Shown here in pieces: positions 57,207-64,000 of a DNA stretch of 64,000 nt. Position 1 is the stretch's first letter. Every line of letters begins with the position of its first letter. A program made the translations under genes and the position numbers. The stretch is from the NCBI GenBank assembly GCA_014529385.2, contig CM043971.1:30275709-30339708 (forward strand), given 5' to 3'. The DNA comes from Adiantum capillus-veneris. Taxonomy: Eukaryota; Streptophyta; Polypodiopsida; Polypodiales; Pteridaceae. The notes below the pieces were generated by a model that had not been told where the DNA came from, did not search any database, and was given only the letters and a program-made list of their open reading frames with translations.

Positions 57207-60200
57207 CAAATAGTAGATGTGTGGCATAAAAGGAAAAATTTGGGACAAGGTTATGTGGATGGCGGAGCCCAAATATGCGTCATAACACACTCATGCGTTG
57301 AGAAGATGGGTCTCACAGTGGCTGGGGTGTCAGGTTTTCGGATCAGATTGGCAAACCATCAAAAAGTAAAATGCTTAGGTGTTGTAAAGAGCTTAGAAGT
57401 GGAGGCATATGATGCAAAGGCAGTGGTTGATTTTCATGTGATGCCAGCAGGGTTGGGAGCATATCCTATTATACTGGGCAGACCATGGTTACGTGCAGTG
57501 GGAGCTGTTCAAGATTGGCGACATGGTACGATTAGCCTCTATGGAAAGACGGGAACCAAGAAGCTTTATAATATGGACACAAGGAAACGATTAGAGGAGC
57601 TTTATGAAGATGAGGATGAGTCTAGTGATGAAGACTCTTCCACGGTGACAGATGAGGACAGTGATAGCACTACCAGAAATGATGAGGATGCTGATGTTGC
57701 ATTTCTTTTGATGGACAAAGAAATCCAGGAGATTGGTTTAGTTGCATTTGCGAATGAGGTTGAAGATGAAAGTGAAGGGCCTTATGAAGTGATTGAAGGG
57801 CTGATGCAAACCAAGGTTGAGTTGTCAAAGAAGCAAGAATTGATGACACAAATGATCAGTGGAGACCTCTCAGCTATGAAGAAGGATATATATTTGCACA
57901 TGCTGGCTAGTTTTCCTGATTTGTTCATTACTTCATATGAAGAGATCAGAGGGTTCAAGGGCAAAGAGATGCATATAGAGCTGAAAGAAGGTGCTAAGCA
58001 AGTGCGGCAAAGGCTAAGAAGGATGGGTCAAGAGCAAATGGAAGCCTTGCGGGTAGAGGTGGACAAGTTATTGAAGGCAGGGTTCATAGTTCCAGTGGAG
58101 ACCACAGAATGGGTGAGTCCAATTGTAGTCAGTCCAAAGAAGGATGGGAAGTGGAGAATTTGTGTCGATTTTAAACCCTTAAACGCAGCCACTAAGAAGA
58201 ACTCATATCCTCTTCCATTCATCGATCAGATCTTGGATTCAGTGGCAGGTTATGAGAGGTACATTGTGTGTGATGGTTTTTCAGGCTATTTTCAATTGAA
58301 GATTTCTCTTAAAGACCGCACAAAGACCACTTTTATTACGCCATGGGGCTGCTATTGCTACACAGTATTGCCATTTGGGTTGTCAAATGGACCTTCCTTC
58401 TATCAAGAGAGAGCAAATTGGGTGTTGGAACCATTCATTGGTAGTTGTGTTAAAGCTTTTATGGATGACTTCTGTGTCTATAGCAGTAGGGTTGAACACC
58501 ATGAGAAGCTGCAGATGGTATTGGCTCGATATGATGAATGTGGAGGACAACTAAATCCAAAGAAATGTCATCTAGCACAGCCAAGGGTGAAGTTATTGGG
58601 CCATATGGTGTCAGAAAATGGCATTGAGGCTGATCCAGATAAGGTTAAGTCTATTATTCTTCTTCCATCACCTACGAGTACGAAGCAATTGGCAACTTTT
58701 ATACACAAAGTGAAGTACATGGCACGGTTTATTCCATTGTCTTCGCAGCTTCTTTATCCATTACAGCAAGTGGCAAAGCATGATCCATTGCAATGGGATG
58801 ACAAGTGTGAAGAAGTGTTTCAAGAGGTGAAAGAGGTGTTAGGGGGGTTGTCAGCCATGCAGGCTCCTGATTGGGAGAAAGTTTTTTATGTAAATCCATC
58901 AGTAGGGGATGATGCCATTGGAGCCATGCTATTGCAAAAGGGGAAGGGCAGCCATTATATGAGGCCAGTGTATTGTGCAAGCCGAGTGAAGTTGGTAGCG
59001 GAGAGAAAGTTATCGGAAGTAGAGCTAGTGATGGCCAGTGTAATATTTGCTTGTCGACGATTTCGTCATTACTTGCTACCACGGCCTTTTGTTTTCTTGA
59101 CGAGTTATGCCTTTTTGCCACAGTTAATTAATGGTACTAACATGTCAAATGTGGTGAAGAAATGGGTAATTGAGCTGCAAGAGTTTGAGTTCTCTTTTCT
59201 AGTGGAAGATAGTACAAGGGCTACCCTAGCTGATTTGTTGACCTACAAGGAGAATCCCCTTATTGTTAAGGAAGAGGTGGTGAGAAAGGTAGTTGAAGAA
59301 GTGCCACAGATCAGCAATGCACATGTGTTGTTCTTTGATGGTTCATACAGAAAGAGCCACGATGCAACTTCAGGGGGTATAGCACTTTATGATCCAGAGG
59401 GGAAGCTAGTATGCAAGAGAGGGTTCAAATTGGATGCGCATAGTAACAATGAGGCTGAATATGTTACATTGGAAGCTGGATTACACATTTGTTTGAAGCA
59501 TGGGGTTCGAATGTTGAGCATAAAAGGTGATGCCTTGTTAGTGGTGAAGCAAGTGCTGGGTGTGTGGAAGAGCAAGAACACCTCATTGAAGGAAATGTGC
59601 TTCAGAATTAAAGGCCTGTTAAAAAAGTTCGAAGCATGGAGCATCAGACACATTGAACGTGCTCTAAATGGAGAGGCACATGAAGCAGCTCAAGGCATGA
59701 TTGGGGAGCTATTCGTGTTGAGGACCAATTTACCTCTTTATCATGGCCGGGAAAGTTTGGCTCAAGAAGAGGAGTTTTTGCTAACAGGAATCATTCCAAA
59801 GGAGATTCAGAAGTCTAAGAAGTATGGCTTTGTGCGTAGAGCATACAGGTACAAATTGATTGGTGATGTCTTATACATGAAAGGGGCTGATCTCGTGTTG
59901 AGACGTGTACCTTGGTGGGAGGAGCTTTACAGAGTGTTGGAAGAGAATCATGAAGGCGCATGTGGTGGCCATTTTGCTCTAAAGATCACCTTGCATAAGA
60001 TTTTGCAAGAGGGGTATGTATGGCCTAGTTTGCACAAGGATGTTCACCATTGGTGTAGGTCTTGCAATAGATGTCAAGCATTTGGGAAGAGAGTGTTGGA
60101 GCTAGAGCTACGAAAAACTATTATGGCGTTTGATGTGTTTGAAAAGTGGGGGATTGATCCAATAGGCCCGTTACCTATCACAAGCAGCGGCAAAAGCTAT

Positions 60201-61115
60201 ATCTTGACGGCAGTGGACTATCTTTCTAGATGGGCAGAGGCTATAGCAGTAAAACAGATCACTGCAAAGGATGTGGCAAAATTTTTGTATGATGAAATAT
60301 GTTGCAAGTTTGGGGTGCCATTAGAGCCACTTTCAGATAAGGGGCCAGGACTTAGAGCTAAACTGCTAGACTTCTTATGCACAAAGATGAAGATTAGGCA
60401 CCAGCATACCACTCCTTATTACCCGCAATGTAATGGCTTAAATGAAAGATTCAATGGTGAGTTGGTACAAATTCTTTCTAAAGTGACAGAGCACCAAGGA
60501 AAGAATTGGGATTTGGAATTGCCTAGTGCATTATGGGCTTACCGTACTTTGGTGAAGACAGGTACAGGGTTTACTCCATTTCATTTGGTGTATGGAAAGG
60601 AAGCACTATTGCCTGTGGAGGTAGAGTTGCCTGCGGTCATGATGTTAGAGAAGTTGCTTGGGTCGCCTAGTGATGCATTCAAAGAGAGGCTCTTGCAGTT
60701 ACAAGAGGTCCAGTTGGATAGGATGAGCGCATTGGAGCATTATGGGCAGATGCAGGATAAGGCTTTGGCAAAGATAAATGAAAAGGTTAAAAGTAAGGGT
60801 ATCAAGAAACATGACTTGGTTTTGCGCTCCAATAGTAAGCTGGAAAACACCTTCCAAAAGAAGTTTCAAATTAAGTGGGAAGGCCCTTTCAAGGTAGTGG
60901 AGTGTTTTCCAAATGGCACATATCAGCTGGCTAACCTGGATGGTGTTCTACATAAGTCAAGGGTAAATGGGTTGCGTCTTAAATTGTATCATGCTAGATT
61001 GATGATGGTGGAGCAAGATGAGCTGTCTGTGGATCAAGCAGTGTTGGTGAGGGATGAGGAGACCTGTGATGCGGCGAGTCTCATATCTCTCTTTGCTGCT
61101 GCTGATCATGAATGA
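57207..61115 (+). CDS. Ty3/gypsy (Tat-like) pol polyprotein, uninterrupted, 5' truncated
   Basis: Open from 57207; the first start-like codon is GTG 57219, and about 1,300 codons follow. Order: protease (YVDGGAQICVI, DGG as in Tat relatives), an acidic linker, RT (TTEWVSPIVV, WRICVDFKPLN, CDGFSGYFQ, LPFGLSNGP, FMDD), a degenerate first RNase H (VNPSVGDDAIGAMLL, lacking TDAS and TDH), and a second archaeal-type RNase H (FFDGSYR, NNEAEYVTLEAG, IKGDALLV, then GEAHEAA with His at a usual Asp). Then the integrase zinc region (H-x-H...CRSCNRC) and core (WGIDPIGPLP, LSDKGPG, NERFNGE, with 35 residues between the last two acids). The end is FQIKWEGPFKV. Dual RNase H marks the Tat lineage. No stops or shifts, so it is recent. 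Gag is missing upstream. Confidence 0.9.
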   Translation, partial: QIVDVWHKRKNLGQGYVDGGAQICVITHSCVEKMGLTVAGVSGFRIRLANHQKVKCLGVVKSLEVEAYDAKAVVDFHVMPAGLGAYPIILGRPWLRAVGAVQDWRHGTISLYGKTGTKKLYNMDTRKRLEELYEDEDESSDEDSSTVTDEDSDSTTRNDEDADVAFLLMDKEIQEIGLVAFANEVEDESEGPYEVIEGLMQTKVELSKKQELMTQMISGDLSAMKKDIYLHMLASFPDLFITSYEEIRGFKGKEMHIELKEGAKQVRQRLRRMGQEQMEALRVEVDKLLKAGFIVPVETTEWVSPIVVSPKKDGKWRICVDFKPLNAATKKNSYPLPFIDQILDSVAGYERYIVCDGFSGYFQLKISLKDRTKTTFITPWGCYCYTVLPFGLSNGPSFYQERANWVLEPFIGSCVKAFMDDFCVYSSRVEHHEKLQMVLARYDECGGQLNPKKCHLAQPRVKLLGHMVSENGIEADPDKVKSIILLPSPTSTKQLATFIHKVKYMARFIPLSSQLLYPLQQVAKHDPLQWDDKCEEVFQEVKEVLGGLSAMQAPDWEKVFYVNPSVGDDAIGAMLLQKGKGSHYMRPVYCASRVKLVAERKLSEVELVMASVIFACRRFRHYLLPRPFVFLTSYAFLPQLINGTNMSNVVKKWVIELQEFEFSFLVEDSTRATLADLLTYKENPLIVKEEVVRKVVEEVPQISNAHVLFFDGSYRKSHDATSGGIALYDPEGKLVCKRGFKLDAHSNNEAEYVTLEAGLHICLKHGVRMLSIKGDALLVVKQVLGVWKSKNTSLKEMCFRIKGLLKKFEAWSIRHIERALNGEAHEAAQGMIGELFVLRTNLPLYHGRESLAQEEEFLLTGIIPKEIQKSKKYGFVRRAYRYKLIGDVLYMKGADLVLRRVPWWEELYRVLEENHEGACGGHFALKITLHKILQEGYVWPSLHKDVHHWCRSCNRCQAFGKRVLELELRKTIMAFDVFEKWGIDPIGPLPITSSGKSYILTAVDYLSRWAEAIAVKQITAKDVAKFLYDEICCKFGVPLEPLSDKGPGLRAKLLDFLCTKMKIRHQHTTPYYPQCNGLNERFNGELVQILSKVTEHQGKNWDLELPSALWAYRTLVKTGTGFTPFHLVYGKEALLPVEVELPAVMMLEKLLGSPSDAFKERLLQLQEVQLDRMSALEHYGQMQDKALAKINEKVKSKGIKKHDLVLRSNSKLENTFQKKFQIKWEGPFKVVECFPNGTYQLANLDGVLHKSRVNGLRLKLYHARLMMVEQDELSVDQAVLVRDEETCDAASLISLFAAADHE

Positions 61116-61330
61116 TCTAGCAGGCTAGGGGATGGGAAAATTATGTCAGGAGTTTTTTGGAGCAAGGGATTGCGCATATGTACATATACATGCATGGTGC
61201 ATCAAATAAAGGATTGCCCATTTTCCTTAGCCAGGTGGTTATGTGGGGCCCACATGTGTACAGGTAGGACAATGTGTACATAGTGCATCGATTTTCACTA
61301 TCACTAGTACCAGTATGTTTTTTCTACAAT

Positions 61331-61340
61331 AAGGAGGAGT
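61331..61340 (+). other. Ty3 polypurine tract
   Basis: AAGGAGGAGT directly before a TG that starts the LTR. The other purine-rich stretch, GGGGATGGGAAAA near 61128-61141, is not followed by a clear LTR start. Confidence 0.55.
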
Positions 61341-62282
61341 TGGTAGCGCGTAAAACTTCTCGAGGAAGCTATCCGTGGGCCGACGACGTGAGGTCAGCAG
61401 GTGCGTCAGATGGCATCTAGTGGCGTCAAGAGGGCGAACGAGGTCAATATTTGCACGCGGATGAGGACGGACACAACGTGGGTGTTTTCTGGTGAGAGTT
61501 ATGCAGAAAGGTCATCATTAGGACCACTTTTTGGGGCCACTTCACGTGGTGGCGAGATGCATTATTGGAAAAAAGCTGAGTGCCAGGTGTGCGAATGATG
61601 CAAAAAGGTGACAACTATGCACTGCGAGGTTAGTTTTTGGCCTGTTCGGGGTCCGTTTGAGGTCATCTAAAAGGCCAAGGGTGCCCAACTAATAAAGCTA
61701 AGTGTGGGAACTGAAAAACAAGAGAGAAGACCAGAAAAAATGTGGAGAAGAGAGGAGGAACAGCCGCAGGTGTGTTTTTGCTCATTTTGGAGCCTATTTC
61801 GGCCGTAAACTGCTCATCCGAGGTCGGATTTGAGCACTTTGACATTGTAGACTCGGGTTTTGGGCCGTTCCGGACGCGATGGCGCTGTCCATTTTGCCAA
61901 ATTCCTCACTCTTTTCCTGCTGTTTTTCTGTGTAAGTTTCTCCTATGAGCGAAGTTTCTGCTCTAGTTTGTGATTGTATCTGGCTTATTTTACCCATATT
62001 GTGTGAGCTATTTGCCCCGTTGGTGTTGGCCCAAGCTCAATTGTATCTAAACATCAGAAATTCTCCTCTTTTGAGCTGAGTTTTTTGGGTGTGTGTGTGT
62101 GTGTGTCTGTGTGGAGTGGGCAAGTGGATAGTCTCTCTCCTCTCACTCCAGAGGTGTGTTCCCTGTCTCGGCCAGGTGTGTTGTCTAAGCCGAGTGGTGC
62201 CCCATAGTGTGTGTGTGTATCTTCCCAAGAGTGTGTGTCGGGTCGTTATAGAGGCGCTGTGTGTGTTTTCATCCCGCTCACA
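61341..62282 (+). repeat. Ty3 LTR (about 942 bp, ends inferred)
   Basis: Starts TGGTAGCGCG after the polypurine tract and ends CTCACA six bases before the primer site. No second LTR is available in the window, so both ends rest on these flanking signals. It carries short GT-rich tracts near 62085-62110. Confidence 0.6.
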
Positions 62283-62288
62283 TTCTTT

Positions 62289-62306
62289 TGGCGCCCCCAC
62301 GGAGGA
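62289..62306 (+). other. Ty3 primer binding site
   Basis: TGGCGCCCCCACGGAGGA, six bases after the LTR end. TGGCGCC starts are typical of plant Tat/Athila primer sites. A second TGGCGCC at 62487 lacks an LTR end before it. Confidence 0.6.
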
Positions 62307-62319
62307 TCGTCTTCGAGTA

Positions 62320-62425
62320 CCTTCTGCTTCGAGCTTCGAGCTTCGAGCTTCGGGATTACAGGTTGCAGGTTGCAGATTACAGGTTATAGGTTACAGGTAC
62401 AGGTGATTCACACAGGTACAGGTAG
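62320..62425 (+). repeat. heptamer arrays in the Ty3 leader
   Basis: CTTCGAG repeated (about 62321-62352), then variants of TTACAGG / TTGCAGG (about 62355-62400), then imperfect ACAGGT copies to about 62425. They sit just downstream of the primer site. Confidence 0.8.
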
Positions 62426-63337
62426 CTGGAGTACAGTGATATACTAGTAGTGATGTCACTTGCAGTTGTTGTGGGTATGCATCACTTGGCGCCTATTTGA
62501 GCGCATTGTCTGCTGGATTGTACGTTACTTGTGGAAACTGCCATTGTACGCATTTGTGGAGCCATACTTGGTTGTATTTGGCAGTCCCAGCCATTTCTGA
62601 GACTTGGTCTAGAAGATAGTCATTTCTGAGACTTGACTATATGCGCTTTGCATTAGCCTTCGTGTGAGGGTCGATAGCGTGAGGTTTTTATTGAGATGGG
62701 GGATTCTCAAATGTGGAGATCCTTTCGGTGATACAGGTAGCTGGAGCACCCTTTTTGTGACCTCGCCATAGGCTATGTACTAGTGAGTCCTACGTGATGC
62801 TCGGGTTCTATTGTTGACAGTTTATGCATACATAGACAATCTATATTTTGGGTTCCTACTGCTCTACCTCTGGGGAAACTCTGTCGAAATTTTCCCAAGT
62901 TATGATGGCTGGTTTTTTGGTATTTTGAGCCATTTATGCTGTTATGCTGCTAAAATTTTGGCAAAATCAGAGGTTGAGTCAGGTGTGCCTTCTTGGGAGC
63001 TTCATGGTTGGCTTTAATGGATGATCAAAATGGCCCTCAGTTCACTCCTTTTCATTTAACTCAAAGAATTCAGATTAATGTTCATGTGTCCAGGAAGATT
63101 TTTTTCCAGCAGCGCATAGTCTTTATGTTTGGGCCAAGAAGATTGAGAGAAATCCTGGAATGTCCTTTGCCTGTTGTCATTCCGATGATTAACTATGAAA
63201 ACTCATTTGATGTGCATGTGTTTGTCCTTATCTAAAGCTGAGCTCCATTGAAGTTTCTGGGGATTGGGTAGTGAAAAGTTTTGGGTTCTTGAACGTGTGT
63301 TCGAAGGGGTTCTCAAAGCATCATAATTTGGGTAGCC
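62426..63337 (+). other. Ty3 untranslated leader
   Basis: About 0.9 kb between the heptamer arrays and the gag ATG. No ORF of note. It contains a repeated CATTTCTGAGACTTG phrase near 62592-62635 and AGGTAGCTGGAG twice (62419, 62735). Confidence 0.55.
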
Positions 63338-64000
63338 ATGGCTTTCTCTTATCCGGAGTTTCATGGAAGAAGTGATGAAGATGTGGAGGACTTTCTGGAA
63401 AAGATGGAGGTTGCCTGCATTAGCAACCAGATTCATGACCCTGCGCAGATGTTACGCCTTCTCCAAATTTTTTTGAAGAGTGATGCACGAGTTTGGTCTA
63501 AAGCATTTGAAGAGGAGTTGCGTGTGGATGATCCACCTGTAAGGTTGAGTTGGGACAATCTACGACATGGGTTGGAAGTGGAGTTTGTGAAGATAGAAGA
63601 TCCTGACAAAGTGTGGCACGAAGTACAGGCTTTGGTGCAAAAGGAAGGTGAGCCAGTAGATGCATACATACGTAAGTTTTCATTGGCATGGGAGCGAATG
63701 TGCAAGGATTTAGCACCACAGGTACCCCCGCCTGACATGATGAAGAAGGACAGGTTCTTGGCTGGTCTTTGGGAGAATATACGTTGGAGAGTGGAGCTAA
63801 AGAAGCCTAGGACATATGAGGATGCACTAGAGGTAGCAAGGAACATAGAGTGGAAGCTGAGGAAAATGAGCCAGTTAGGGGTGGAGTCTTTGCCAATGAG
63901 GTCTGAATTTCAGCCTATAGAGTCTTTACAAGGGCGCATGTCAGGGGTTTATCATGAACCAGTAGTTCCTGTTACTACTCAGGTTATGCCAGCAGTGGTC
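63338..64000 (+). CDS. Ty3 Gag, 3' partial
   Basis: ATG 63338 (GTAGCCATGG context), open for 221 codons to the window edge. MAFSYPEFHGRSDEDVEDFL opens a retrotransposon gag domain: the YPEFHG(R/S)...EDVEDFLEKM start, then LRLLQIFLKSDARVW, SWDNLRHGLEVEF, GEPVDAYIRKFSLAW and RFLAGL. No stops. The nucleocapsid knuckle would lie beyond the window. It forms the particle shell of the second Ty3 copy. Confidence 0.88.
   Translation, partial: MAFSYPEFHGRSDEDVEDFLEKMEVACISNQIHDPAQMLRLLQIFLKSDARVWSKAFEEELRVDDPPVRLSWDNLRHGLEVEFVKIEDPDKVWHEVQALVQKEGEPVDAYIRKFSLAWERMCKDLAPQVPPPDMMKKDRFLAGLWENIRWRVELKKPRTYEDALEVARNIEWKLRKMSQLGVESLPMRSEFQPIESLQGRMSGVYHEPVVPVTTQVMPAVV

Larger units (their letters stand above)
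57207..64000 (+). mobile_element. Ty3/gypsy Tat-like copies in tandem: pol - LTR - leader - gag
   Basis: A pol without gag is followed by polypurine tract, LTR, primer site, leader and a new gag in the same orientation. The simplest reading is two copies sharing the middle LTR, the first 5' truncated and the second running off the window. Unequal recombination between LTRs could produce this. The pol of the second copy is not visible. Confidence 0.75.

Noticed and set aside
57207-61115. Endogenous pararetrovirus instead of Ty3/gypsy
   Set aside because: Integrase, an LTR, a polypurine tract and a dual RNase H are present; there is no movement or coat protein signature.
62353-62400. TTACAGG repeats as interstitial telomere sequence
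   Set aside because: The heptamer is not the plant telomere TTTAGGG, copies are imperfect, and the site is a retrotransposon leader.

Overview
The window reads as nuclear DNA of a land plant. It has one ordinary plant gene with GT-AG introns, an LRR receptor kinase of the GSO1/GSO2 type, cut at its 5' end by the window edge. The rest is layered transposable elements and very abundant (GA)n/(CT)n microsatellites. The microsatellite load, the mix of element families and the CT-rich dispersed repeats make me favour a large genome such as that of a fern or another non-seed plant. That placement is inference and cannot be settled from this sequence alone.

Layout. 3-3194 (+) is the receptor kinase gene. 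4.5-6.7 kb holds microsatellites and a three-unit tandem of a dispersed repeat. 6.7-11.2 kb (-) is an APE-type non-LTR retrotransposon (LINE-A) with coiled-coil ORF1 and EN-RT ORF2, lightly broken. 11.2-12.97 kb is a microsatellite cluster. 12972-17995 (-) is a complete-ended Ty1/copia element (Copia-A) with 5-bp target duplication CGCCC, tRNA-iMet primer site and polypurine tract, but no RNase H. 18.2-21.1 kb (-) is an old truncated copia copy (family C). 21.8-22.7 kb is a mosaic of tRNA-like, fold-back and dispersed repeats. 23.3-31.1 kb (-) is a decayed LINE (LINE-B) split by Copia-C1 (23808-28896, duplication CAAGT).

33026-51628 appears to be one large DNA transposon. Matching 24-bp terminal inverted repeats lie 18.6 kb apart, and arrays of shared subterminal motifs sit inside both ends. 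Between them, on the minus strand, are a Tnp2-like transposase gene and a second gene of many short exons, almost all in phase 0. Copia-C2 (37101-42290, duplication AGTTC) sits inside the transposase gene. Without it the element is about 13.4 kb. The ends do not read CACTA, so this looks like a diverged or undescribed Tnp2-type element and is the most interesting object here.

52.2-55.2 kb carries three related MITEs, each with TAA/TTA duplications and GGTCACNCG-type inverted repeats, as in PIF/Harbinger-like MITEs. 54.5 and 56.5 kb hold tRNA-derived SINE-like heads. 57207-61115 (+) is an uninterrupted Ty3/gypsy pol ORF of Tat-like type (degenerate RNase H plus a second archaeal-type RNase H, DD35E integrase). 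It is followed by a polypurine tract, an LTR of about 940 bp, a primer site, a leader and an open gag that runs off the window. This order, pol-LTR-gag, implies two tandem copies sharing one LTR.

Apart from the receptor kinase, the genes are selfish-element genes. Coordinates of LTRs, target duplications, exons and motifs were read by eye. No database search was possible.
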